Source: Eutypella sp. D-1
Taxonomy: Eukaryota > Ascomycota > Sordariomycetes > Xylariales > Diatrypaceae
Assembly: GCA_023313575.1 (NCBI GenBank)
Contig: JAJTTP010000017.1
Location: 372,001 to 436,000 of the forward strand
Length of the DNA stretch: 64,000 nucleotides
Reading direction: 5' to 3'
Within the stretch, counting starts at the first letter, position 1; every line of letters begins with the position of its first letter. Below, piece after piece: positions 37,359 to 47,152 of the stretch. The position numbers and the translations under genes are program-made. The notes beneath the pieces are model-generated. The model was not told where the DNA came from, searched no databases, and saw only the letters and a list, made by a program, of their open reading frames with translations.

Positions 37359-39248
37359 ATGGCACTCATCATGGACTACATTGCGATTGTTGGGGCTCTC
37401 GCTATAGCAGTATGAAACGGCCATCGCTCCTATACGCTAGATTGTCACATCTAACAGCTTAGGGTACCCTGGCGTGGCTAGGCAATTGTGTCTATTTACT
37501 CTATTTACACCCGTTGTCGAAGTATCCGGGACCTAAGTTAGCTGCCGTCAGCGAGGTGAGCTAATTAGAACACCCTGAACTAAGGACGAGGCGATCTAAT
37601 TCTGGGCATGAAGCTCTGGTACGCACTTGCTTGGACGGGTGGCCGTTACTCCTTCGAGATACAAAAGCTTCACGAAAAATACGGTATGACAAGCATGCCT
37701 TAACCTGCGAGAATATCTATCTATCTTGGATGAGACTAAAACGGCGTAGGTGACAAGATCCGTATTGGGCCCAACAAGCTATCGCTCGTGACACCTCAAG
37801 CCTTCCGAGACATATACGGGTTCTCGTCGAAGACGAAGAAGTTATTTACGAAGTCCGATTTCTACGATACTGGAGTAGAGTACCCTTCTCTGGGCTGGGT
37901 AAGTTTGGAGAACGCCAGCCCCTTTTCCATGCCTACTTCCTATATACACTTCTTATACAATATCTCCATGGCCGCACAGTCATGTCTTTCGTCCATTCTC
38001 AAGCCCCGATCCCCTTGCGCTTCATGAAAGTGCTGACTGCCATCTTCAACAGGTCAGAGATCCGGTGTATCATGCCAAGTTACGTCGAGTCTTCACACCT
38101 AGCTTCTCCAAAACATCTCTTCGTGCCTACGAACCAGTAATCCACAAGTACACCGACATGTTCATCGATCAGATCGGAAAGCTAGGATCCCCCTCAAGTG
38201 AGGGCATAAATATTACTGGGGCCTTGAATTGGGTGACCTTTGATATTATAGGTACGATATTTCCTTCTTCCTTTCTGGCCCTATTCAATATTCCGCGCGG
38301 GCATCAAGATACCATGCTCGAGATGCTGAGCTCTCTCTAGGGGAGCTAGCGTTCGGGGAGTCCTTTGACGCAGTCGCGAACGGTAAGACGCACTTCTGGA
38401 TCTCCACCGTGCTCGAGGGCACCTACTTCCAGCTGCTCTACTCGCTGCGGAACAAGGTCTCACTCCTGCGGCTCGTCCTACCCTTCGTCGTACCCCGCGA
38501 CGCTGCGGTGAAACAGGCCAAATTTGCCGCTTTCACGGATGAAAAGATCAATCGGCGTGTCGCACTCCAGGACTCGGACCACCAGCGGGATTTTTTTGAC
38601 GATGCGCTCGAGGGCGGAGAGCTCACCGAAGGCGAGGTCAAGGGCCAGGCGGGCGTCATGATCATCGCGGGATCCGAGACGTCCGCCACAACGCTCTCTG
38701 CCGCTGCATACTTCCTGCTTAAGCACCCGGAATGCCGCGAGGAGCTGACCAGAGAGGTTCGCGGTGCTTTTGTCTCGGTGGAAGACATCACTGGGGACGC
38801 GCTCGAAAAGCTGCCGTATCTCCACGCCGTAATTGAGGAGACGCTACGGATATTCGCCACCGTTCCATTCGGGCTACCCAGGATCTCTCCCGGTGAAATG
38901 GTAGACGGTGAATACATACCCGAGGGTGTCGAGGTCTCGTCAGCGAACTGGCAACTGGGGCATGATCCGCGGTATTGGAAGGACCCATGGTCCTTCTTGC
39001 CCGAGCGATGGGTAGGAAACGGCTTTGGGGACAAGACCAACGTATACTACCCCTTCGGGTATGGACCGCGGTCTTGTATAGGAGAGGCGCTTGCGTATGC
39101 TGAATTGCGCATCATTCTTGCCAAGATGATATTCACTTACGACTGGGAGTGGCTGAATCCGAAACTCGACTGGCTGAGGGATTGCAGATACTATGGTCTC
39201 TGGGACAAGCCCGCACTGAACGTGAAGTTCCACCCCCGAAAGATTTAG
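37359..39248 (+). CDS. Cytochrome P450 monooxygenase
   Basis: A microsomal heme monooxygenase, substrate unknown, of the fungal group that includes trichothecene and related C-H hydroxylases. Exons inferred: 37359-37409, 37463-37555, 37614-37683, 37750-37898, 38053-38251 and 38341-39248, giving 489 residues. An N-terminal membrane anchor (residues about 4-37) leads to the hinge HPLSKYPGPKLAA. Conserved features are the I-helix AGSETSATTLSAAAYF, ExxR in EETLR, the PERW motif and the heme loop FGYGPRSCIG with Cys433. The five introns all carry good donors. The 154-nt fourth intron is the least certain and could hide a micro-exon. A second ATG lies four codons in. Nearest neighbours are the SDR on one side and a small Cys-rich gene only 352 bp downstream. 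Confidence 0.88.
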
Positions 39249-39600
39249 GAATCGAATAAAAGCCAGGAGTTGAAGATCTAGTGGAATAGTTACACGAAGA
39301 ATGCCTTCAAGACGAGGCTTGCCGGACACAAAGACCGTTGAAAGGGTTACTAGGTGAACACTAACCATGCTTTCAAGTATACCAAATTGTAATACAAGGT
39401 CATTGTTGGTTCCACTACAAAGGATACAGAGGCTGTTACCTTGTGTAGTATCCTTATAAATAAGGAACGAGGTAGCCCTTCCGGGGTTCTTTCCCGAGCA
39501 ACAGAGATCAGATACTCTAGAGAACCCAACGTATTTAGAACCGCACACACATTTCACATAAGCACGAGTACTTTGCGGTCTTCCAACAAGGTCAGCTACG

Positions 39601-40059
39601 ATGAACGAGGAGTCAAGATGCATTCCAGCTACTAAGCTGACCCTTGGTCAAGCCGACTTTCTGGTAGGAAAAATATACCACAAGTGCAAACACACGACCA
39701 GATGGATCCTCCACTACAAGTTGGTCAACATTGAATCTGGCGACTGCGCCCGCTGCCGGGCGCCGGGCACTTTTGCGTGTCCCGTGTGCAGGCACGTCCA
39801 CAAAGGGAAAGGCGCGGGCTGTCCGGGGTGCAACAGCCACTTCCACGACGAGTCCGCGCTGAAGGAGCGGCGGGAGGAGCTAGAGGCCCGCGGACTGAAA
39901 GTCGTCGACATGACCGCACGAATAATGTCGAAGTATCTCGTCGAGAAACAGAAGAAGGAACAAGAGAAAGCTTGCGCAAACTATCTTGCGCTGCGCGCTG
40001 CGCAATGGGCGAGCGGGAGCCTTAGCATGCCGGAGGCGGAGGAGGAAGAAGAGGATTAG
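39601..40059 (+). CDS. Small Cys/His-rich putative zinc-binding protein, function unknown
   Basis: A single-exon frame of 152 residues. I do not recognise a named family. Residues 49-82 hold three CxxC pairs (C49/C52, C60/C63, C74/C77) followed by His80 and His82. There is also a CxH at 29-31. This is enough for two zinc sites in a rubredoxin- or ribbon-like arrangement. The protein continues as a charged helix (residues 85-130, many Glu, Lys and Arg) and ends in an acidic tail (EEEEED). No signal peptide or membrane segment is present, so it is probably nuclear or cytosolic. The ATG at 39601 is the first in frame. It follows the P450 on the same strand. Confidence 0.68.
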   Translation: MNEESRCIPATKLTLGQADFLVGKIYHKCKHTTRWILHYKLVNIESGDCARCRAPGTFACPVCRHVHKGKGAGCPGCNSHFHDESALKERREELEARGLKVVDMTARIMSKYLVEKQKKEQEKACANYLALRAAQWASGSLSMPEAEEEEED

Positions 40060-40674
40060 AATTGCCTTTTAATCACGGTGAGCAAAGTCGACACGCCACT
40101 GACGGTAGTAAGTATTAGTTAACTTTAAAGTTTTCATAATATCTAGTTGAAGTTATTTAGTAGATTAAATGCAATATTCTTCAAACTTACATATATGGTG
40201 ATCATGAGTATGTGCTGCTATTGAAGTGTCAAACGTGAAAGTTCAATCAAAACCGCGCTTTCAAGTCCCCCTATCAGAACTGGTCTTGAGTCCAACCATC
40301 AAACTGTGGGATTCTAGATCTATAAATGAAATTCGGGCCTTGATGGTGTATAGTTCTAGTAATATTGGCGATGGGGTAATTTCGATTGATTCTCTCTCGT
40401 CGAGGGAGGATTCTGTGTGTACGGATGGCGGCGATTGGGGGGGGATGGGATCAGGAGGATGGGATCGGGGGGATGGGATATCACATCTCACACTATATTA
40501 TATATGCAATGCTATATAATTTTTAGACGTAAAATCCTGTTGCACCATCGGTGAATAATCAAAGAGGGAGTTACGAAGGTGATTATTCAATAAAAATCAA
40601 ACCTCCCCGTCTTCCATATTCATAACCACTGTTATCCCCGTAATGTCCTTAGGGCCGGTACACATAGCACTTTC
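40060..40674. other. Convergent 3' intergenic region
   Basis: Lies between the stops of the Cys-rich gene and the sirtuin gene. It contains G-rich GGGATGGGAT-like direct repeats near 40437-40482. No gene is seen. Confidence 0.5.
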
Positions 40675-41892
40675 TCAATTACGCACATCTTCCTCTCCCT
40701 TCTTCCCACTCTTAGCCCACTCCTCAGGGGGTCCGATGAGCGGCTCCAGCAGCCTCGGCACGATCTGCGCGGCATCTCCGGCGAAGAGCCAGTCGCCGTC
40801 GGGCCCCGTGCGCAGGTGTCGCGCGTCGTCAGGGTTCATGTTGATGACGGCGACGCGAGCGCCCTTCTCGCGGGCCTTCAAAGAGTAGCCGGCGGCGGGC
40901 CACACGAGGCCGCTCGTGCCGATAACCAGACATAGATCGATGGGGGGCTTGGACTCGTCTTCGAACATCGCGTCGACCTCCTCGACGACGTCGACGGGCA
41001 GCGCCTCGCCAAACCAGACGACGTCCGGCCGCAGCAGCTGACTCTTGCACTTCGGGCAGTGCGGGAGGTCCTTGGGGTCGATGTGGGAGGCCGGCGCAAT
41101 GTCAATAGTCGCCGGCGGAGGCAAGTTTTTGTCCTTTCCCACCGAGTCGGAGCGCGGCTTGAGTGCCGCGTAATCGTCCTTAGATGGCGTTGTCTCCTTG
41201 TAGTCTGACCCGAGGATCCTCCTGTTTTTGTCAGCAAGGCCCGCGAGCAGCACGAAGTTGGCTCTCGATCTAGTATGGTGATCCTGATCGATCATGCCGG
41301 AGCCGCCCCCATTCTCGTTGTCGTCCCCGCCCTCGGGCTCCGCCAGCACCGGCGCCAGCGGCTCCGCGAAGCGGTCTTTCTCCTTGTACCCACACCCCAA
41401 CTCGTCGCAGCACCTGAGGTCGAAGAGCCCGCCGTGCAACAGCTTGATGCACTCCGGGGGGTGGCCAGCACGGGCGCTCAGGCCGTCGATGTTCTGCGTT
41501 AGCGCGACGAAGCCCGGTTCGGAGCCGGGCCCGAGCCGGTGCCGCCGCGCGAGCTCCGCTAGTGCGAAGTGTGCGGCGTTGGGCTCCGCACGCGCCATGG
41601 CCCGCCGCCGCGATGCGTAGAACTGCCAGCAGAGCCCCGGGTCCCGACGGAACGCCGCGGGGCTCGCGATAAGCGTGATGTCGTGGTTACACCAGAGGCC
41701 GCCACGACCGCGGAAAGTGGGGATGCCGGACGACGCACTGAGTCCCGCACCAAGCACGGCGACGATGCGGCGCGCCTTCTTGAGAGCGGCATGGAAGTCC
41801 GCTAAGGCGGCCGTGTCGAGCTCCGTGGGGCCAGCCCCAGTTCCCGGCTCTGCCTCCGGTGGCGGCCGTGGTTGCTTTGGTATCGGATACAT
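40675..41892 (-). CDS. Sir2-family NAD-dependent protein deacylase, SIRT5-like
   Basis: Removes acyl groups from lysine using NAD+. The 405-residue single exon carries the Rossmann motif GAGLS (48-52) with GIPTFRG, TQNID (132-136) and the catalytic His153 in LLHGG. Zinc-binding cysteines are near 161-167 (CC....C) and at 279/282 (CPKC). Residues Tyr92 and Arg95 form the YxxR motif that in SIRT5 reads negatively charged succinyl or malonyl groups, so desuccinylase or demalonylase activity is likely. Between the two zinc half-sites sits an insertion of about 100 residues, Gly/Asp/Asn-rich and then Lys-rich, much longer than in animal SIRT5. It could contain an unrecognised intron, although the frame stays open. 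No obvious mitochondrial presequence, so cytosol or nucleus is possible. Confidence 0.9.
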   Translation of the reverse strand: MYPIPKQPRPPPEAEPGTGAGPTELDTAALADFHAALKKARRIVAVLGAGLSASSGIPTFRGRGGLWCNHDITLIASPAAFRRDPGLCWQFYASRRRAMARAEPNAAHFALAELARRHRLGPGSEPGFVALTQNIDGLSARAGHPPECIKLLHGGLFDLRCCDELGCGYKEKDRFAEPLAPVLAEPEGGDDNENGGGSGMIDQDHHTRSRANFVLLAGLADKNRRILGSDYKETTPSKDDYAALKPRSDSVGKDKNLPPPATIDIAPASHIDPKDLPHCPKCKSQLLRPDVVWFGEALPVDVVEEVDAMFEDESKPPIDLCLVIGTSGLVWPAAGYSLKAREKGARVAVINMNPDDARHLRTGPDGDWLFAGDAAQIVPRLLEPLIGPPEEWAKSGKKGEEDVRN

Positions 41893-42693
41893 GAATGACT
41901 AGAGAAATACGGCGTTCAATGAGCCCGGCTCTGAAACATGGAATAAATTTACAGTCATTGCAAGTCCATATTTATATCAGGCACGTCTGCCCGTTGTAAC
42001 GTATTCAACGCGTGATCAATGGGTCCGGGCCCGGGGCTCAAAGTTCCTTCGCATCAACCAAGGGGCAACCAGATGCGGCCGCGTAGCTCCATCAGCACTA
42101 GTCGGTCGTTCTGCACCTCTAGAACCCTAGGTGCAGACAGCATAGAGTTAGTTATGGTCGGCCAGGCGGGATAAGTATCTTGCTCGCGATGTCTACTCCA
42201 ATTGGAACGTCGTGCGGGCGCGTATGCATAACAATATGCCACAAATCTGCTTTAGCAGTGCGGCCGCCTGGCAGGTCACCCCTCCAACCGCCGACCCTCC
42301 CCGACCATCACCATAGTACACATGATGACACAGCGGCCGAATGCCAGATACTATTTTACGAGTGGAAATTTCCTAAATCTAAACCGTATTAGCATATACT
42401 ATAGTACTTCATCCACCATCTAAGATATATTCACATGCCATCATAAAGTCCATTAACTGATTTTTGTGAGGTGTTGGTTACGATTACGGTTACGGTACCC
42501 AGTTTAGAGGGGAAGAGGGTTTAGCACGGTAAGGTCTAGCATAACTGTGGAACATGAGACACCCAACAGGATACAAGAATCAGCTCTATTGATCAAACAA
42601 AGGAAATCGGGTAAAATATACAGTAGTAATCACACTTCCTTTTATAACAGTGGATTGTTTCCCCAACTCCTCCCTAAACCAAGCCCTCCCGGC
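41893..42693. other. Intergenic region upstream of the sirtuin
   Basis: Contains the sirtuin promoter on its left and the 3' flank of the next leftward gene on its right. Direct ACGGTTACGGT words lie near 42488-42496. No gene is seen. Confidence 0.5.
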
Positions 42694-43632
42694 TTATGCA
42701 TTTGCAGTCTCCGTCTGGGACTGCGTCAGCGCCTCACTGAGGTGCTTCTCGCGGGGCTGGTATTTCCTGATGCGCTGGAGATACTTGATTCTCTCATCGC
42801 GCTCCTCCAGCTCCTCGTATTCGCCATTCTCCGCCGCCACGTCCTTCCCCCGAGCGCGGAACAACTCCTCAACATCGGCATCCTCGCGTGAAAGGCTGCG
42901 GTTCCCCGGGACGGGGAGGACGTCCTTCCAGCCGCGGGTAGCCAGCGGGGGCGGGGTCTGTGACCCCGCGGGGCCTGCAACGCCGCTGTCCTTGCCGGTG
43001 AAGCTATCGGGCATCGGCAGAGCCATGCGCGCGACGTCGCGCTTCGACATGGGCTCGCCGTTGACGTAGATCATCTTCTCGCGGTGGTCGCGCTCGGCCT
43101 CGTGGTCGCGGACGACGGACTCCCAGTGAGCTCGACGATAGTTCGCTTGCTTCTGGAGCTCGTCTACCCTCTCTTGCGCCTTGGGCCCCTCCATCGTTTT
43201 GCGGAGCTCATCGAAGTCGAGGGCGATGATCGCTGCATCCTCTTTGGACAGACGGACGCACCGTCCTGCTGAGATATCATCGACACTGGCAGCTGCGGCC
43301 TGCCGGCGGCAGGCCGCGCACTGCTCGTCGTCCTCAGAGTCGGCGAATATAAACGTACACTTACGACCTTTTTCCACACATAGGAGGCACGGTCGTGGAT
43401 CCTCTGCCAACACACGCCCTGTCACAGGGTCCTTGGGGAGTGCCGCCTTTGTGTCCTGCTTCTCGTCATCGGTCTTGACCTTCTGGTCATCGCTCACCGG
43501 AGTCGGAGGAGTCGGAGGAGTCGAAGGAGACGGGTCCGAGCTCCCGCTACTAAGACTGATCCTGTCTTCAAGAGCCCTAGAAAGCGCGGCAACCGACCTG
43601 TCACCGAGAGAAGACTGCTCTTTGGCGCCCAT
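42694..43632 (-). CDS. Zinc-cluster-like protein, function unknown
   Basis: A single exon of 312 residues, family not recognised. The Ser/Thr/Pro-rich N-terminus (1-65) is followed by six cysteines: C82, C85, C92, C105, C108 and C125. The spacing is C-x2-C-x6-C-x12-C-x2-C-x16-C. The first five match the Gal4-type Zn2Cys6 zinc cluster, including the basic KGRKC before C92. The last spacing is about twice the usual 6-8. The C-terminal two-thirds is charged and helical (residues 125-200 and 260-300, rich in Glu, Arg and Lys) with a Gly/Pro-rich break. No fungal transcription-factor middle domain is visible. It may be a small DNA- or protein-binding zinc protein. The start ATG at 43632 fits the first residues MGAKEQ. 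Confidence 0.72.
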   Translation of the reverse strand: MGAKEQSSLGDRSVAALSRALEDRISLSSGSSDPSPSTPPTPPTPVSDDQKVKTDDEKQDTKAALPKDPVTGRVLAEDPRPCLLCVEKGRKCTFIFADSEDDEQCAACRRQAAAASVDDISAGRCVRLSKEDAAIIALDFDELRKTMEGPKAQERVDELQKQANYRRAHWESVVRDHEAERDHREKMIYVNGEPMSKRDVARMALPMPDSFTGKDSGVAGPAGSQTPPPLATRGWKDVLPVPGNRSLSREDADVEELFRARGKDVAAENGEYEELEERDERIKYLQRIRKYQPREKHLSEALTQSQTETANA

Positions 43633-44086
43633 GGTGTTTATTGCGGAGGTGTGCTGATACGTTGCAGAGGATCTTTTAAAAAACTTACCCTTTCTTAAAA
43701 TCTTTGCTTTGATCTAGTGATTCAAGTGTGATGATAGCCGGATAATCCAATTTGCAGGTGGCTTTGGCATGGCCTTTATATCTCCCAAATGTCAGGACTG
43801 AAAGCATACTAACAACAAAGCGACGACATGGGAACACGATTCTAGAGAAACATACAAAACATACCTGTGTTAGGAAACAATGGGACAAAGACTACAGAAG
43901 AACAGCGCCATTCAGGACGGCTAAACGAAGGACATGTGTAAAAAGTAGTTCCGTGAAGGCAAGAACAATTGTTTCTGGGCTGATGACCAGGTTCTTTTAC
44001 CGCTACATTACTTTTACATTCAACCCTGGAAACAATCCCTTTGTAGTATTACGAGGACTACGGAGAACAGTTATAGCGGCTGCATT

Positions 44087-45978
44087 TCAAGCTAACGACG
44101 CCTTGGGCCTCTTTGGTGCATGTGCCATCAGTGATAGGAAGTAGGGGGATTTTCTTGATCGAGGTTTTGAAATAGATGCCCCTTCCAAATTTCCATCGCT
44201 TGCACCCGCCATTATTTTCATTGGCTGTACGAGACTCGTGGACTGGTCGGCTGCATCTCTTGATTCAACTTCTGGTAGTTCTTCGACAGGAGGTGTAATG
44301 AGATAGCGTGGCTTCCATTCCTTAAGGTATTTTTCAGTGAGCTTGTTATACTCGTCCTTGGCAGGCTGCTGTTGGAACCATGGATGCGCTTTAGCCTGTC
44401 GCGAGGTTAACCTCGCGACAGGATCTAGGGTTAAAGTGGCCTTGACAAAGTGTCTCAACATATTATCAACATGTCCGCTGCGTGAACTAATGTCTACGAA
44501 TATTTTGTCCACAGCTTGGTCGATAGAGCGCTGATCGGTAACATCGATGAGCGAAGATGGGCATTCTGATTTCAGAAGGAATAGGGTGACAATGCCGATT
44601 GACCACATGTCGACAGCTGTACTATATGGAGCGCCAGTACGTATCTCCCTGCGGTTAAATCAGCTATAATGTCACAGTGATCAACAGTGGACGCGACATA
44701 CGGTGCCATGTAGCCTTGAGTGCCTACGATGCTAGCCATCCGACTCCACGTGGCCCCTTTGGCAAAACCAAAGTCCCCAAGAATAACCCTGTTGCTGATG
44801 TATGGACCTGTTGCGAAAAAGATGTTTTCTGGCTTCAGGTCACGATGCACGACGCCTAACTTGTGAAGGTACCGAGTTGCTGACACGAGCTGCCGAACGA
44901 CGAACTTTACTTCATTGAACGGTATCTGTCTATCGTAGAAGCATGCCATGGCGTAGAGATCACCACCAGTGGCTAGTTCAGTGAATAAGAACTGGGTGTG
45001 ACGTGAACGGAAGGCATAAACAAAGTCGAGCAGATGACGCTTAGGTAAGTTAGCACGGATATCAAATATCGAGCCGGTGGCACTCACATGTCTCAGCTTT
45101 CCAAGAATATCGGTCTCATACAGAATGCGACGGGCATAATCAGGGGAATTCCGAGGAGGGTTGTCTAAGTTGCACACCTTGCACACGAGTTGCTTGCCTG
45201 TTTTCTTTTCGACAGCAAGATAGATAGAGCCGAAGTTTCCGACTCCAAGCGTTCTATTAGTAATGTGATACCGATCAGAAAACAGCTAGAATGGGCAATT
45301 AATATTGCTTGATACTACATAGTAACGGCGGGGATTGGTTGGCATACTTCAGCCTCCTTCTTCTGGGTTGTGGTCAATACACTATTGGGTTTCATAGTGT
45401 ACTCAAGCTTAACATCGAAGCTCCAATAGGGTTCGATTCTGATAGTGTCACCGTGACTGAGAAGAAATCCGGGTGAGTTCCCCTGCGCTCGCGACCCGAT
45501 TAAAGTGTCATTGACTAATGTGCCGCGGGCCGACTGCCAATCCCGCACGTAGACGAGGGGTTGTAAAGAATCAGGACCATAATAGTCGTCAGTTATGGAA
45601 TATATGACGAAGTGCGTCTTAGAGACATATTCGTGATTGATAGACACAGTACTATGCCAGCGTTAACATCTCCTATAAGCAGGGTATGGGAAAGTAACAC
45701 ACTTTTCTTCCTCATCCTGGCCAACTAATACAACTTCTCCGGGAAAAAGAACGAGATTGTAAGAGGTCTCCGGAGCACTACGATTTGGCGTTAAGAAGCC
45801 AGCTAGGATAGCAATTGGTCAGTAGATGACAGGAGGTGGGCAAAGCTACGTGAATAATCAACTGGGAGCACATCGGTATGTAGGAAGTCATACCAGGTGG
45901 AGGATCCCCTTTGGTACGCTTGTTAGAGACTCGGAATTGAATCGTGGCGAGAGGAACGGGCGAATCCATATTGAGCAT
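44087..45978 (-). CDS. FHA-domain serine/threonine protein kinase (Rad53/Chk2-like architecture)
   Basis: A phosphothreonine-binding FHA domain joined to a protein kinase. Exons inferred: 45978-45894, 45802-45703, 45651-45348, 45285-44702 and 44648-44087, giving 544 residues. The FHA domain (about 30-150) keeps SKTH and the GTLVND turn but has GQ where GR is usual. The kinase follows: LGVGNFGSIYLA, the lysine in LVCKVC, HRDLKPEN, GDFGFAKG, GYMAPE and DMWSIGIVTLFLL. A basic Ser/Pro-rich tail ends the protein. Introns 2 (51 nt, TTAAC branch) and 4 (53 nt) break the frame and are well supported. The architecture matches DNA-damage checkpoint kinases. A second FHA and the SQ/TQ cluster typical of Rad53/Chk2 are not evident, so it is probably a divergent relative. 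Confidence 0.83.
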
Positions 45979-47004
45979 GGGCTACATGATGGAACACCTA
46001 TATTAGAGGGTTCAGACACAATTATTTACTTAAAATCCCGAGTATGACAGTGAAGCATAATACGCCATAAGCCTTCCTATGCTGAGGCAGCGAGAGAAGT
46101 TGAGGAGATGTGAACCTTACTGGGTAGAAGATCCAGGAGGACCCCAGGGGAACAGCGCATGTTCCATGTAGGTGACCCTACCCGCCCAACCATGCAATCT
46201 TAAAAGCTACCTACCTAAGGTAGATATCCATCGATACTTCCTGCCCCATACTGACTGTTTCAATTGCGCTCGTCACCATCATTAAGATTTGTCGTCGATG
46301 AAGGCAGTCGCCCCCTTTCCCTATCATGTCAGGAGAGCGCAACCCGGGACCTTGTAGCCTCAAGGTCTCGCTTGTCAGCTTTAATCAGCTGGAGACTGTG
46401 CACCAGCTGCCAGACTTATTACATAGTGACGTAATAAAGAGCGCGGGCCTAAAGCGACTGAAGTGGGTGGGTGTGTGGGCGGGCGACACTACTCAGACTA
46501 GTGGTCTGTGCATAATTAACCGCAATCGATTGGGTCTCGGTTATCACCTGATTGAGAGGGTTTGGGAGGGCACACTTCCCGTTCCAAAATTCCCCACCAA
46601 CCCTACTCCACCAAGGCTGGTCTACTACATCATCCAATTGTTAAATCCTCCCACTTTCTTGAAACCTTTCAACTTCACCAAAGCAACTCATCAACAGCAA
46701 CTCTGTAGGTACACTTCCCCATAGTATCACCTTGGCCTTATTGACGATCACGGTATTCCTTTCCCCATTGTCATCTACCCTATTGTCACTTCCGCATCGC
46801 CTTGCTGCTTCAATCGCGCGCTCGGCTGGTGACTTTGTCGCCGTCTGATGTGGTTTAACTACAAAAAGCTTTCCTCCAACACAACCCCTCATTCTCCTCT
46901 CCTCTCCTCCACCATCTCTCGCCACCTTACCTTGGTTATCTACTCTACAAAATACATCTACCAAACCAGCTACTAACGTCTTCCACCTAGTCAACGTCGC
47001 CAAG
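45979..47004. other. Divergent promoter region of the FHA kinase and RPL41
   Basis: The right part (about 46860-46930) is a CT-rich stretch typical of strongly expressed fungal ribosomal-protein promoters and leaders. A 132-codon frame at 46326-46724 has no recognisable content and overlaps the likely RPL41 promoter, so it is not called. Confidence 0.5.
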
Positions 47005-47152
47005 ATGAGAGCTAAATGGAGAAAGAAGAGAGTTCGACGCCTCAAGCGCAAAAGAAGAAAGATGAGAGCCAGATCGTACGTAACTCCTCAATTTATCTGT
47101 AGCCATTCCAGTTGGATATAGACTAATGACGCTTCCTTCGTATAGCAAGTAA
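47005..47152 (+). CDS. RPL41: 60S ribosomal protein eL41
   Basis: One of the smallest eukaryotic proteins, a component of the large ribosomal subunit at the subunit interface. Exon 1 (47005-47075) encodes 23 complete residues plus two bases. A 70-nt intron with a GTACGT donor, GACTAATGAC branch region and TATAG acceptor follows. Exon 2 (47146-47152) supplies one base, a Lys codon and the stop. The spliced product is exactly 25 residues, almost all Arg and Lys. It begins MRAKWRKK and ends RARSK, as in other eukaryotes. It is far below usual gene-calling size limits. Exon 2 is only 7 nt. Strong, constitutive expression is expected. Confidence 0.95.

Noticed and set aside
42900..43657. Frames of 60-158 codons antisense to the zinc-cluster-like gene
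   Set aside because: Antisense shadows with no recognisable motif; the - strand frame has the regular cysteine spacing.
33657..46000. A secondary-metabolite gene cluster
   Set aside because: No polyketide synthase, NRPS, terpene synthase, prenyltransferase or transporter is present; only one SDR and one P450 are nearby.
46326..46724. 132-codon frame upstream of RPL41
   Set aside because: No recognisable content, and it overlaps the probable RPL41 promoter and leader.
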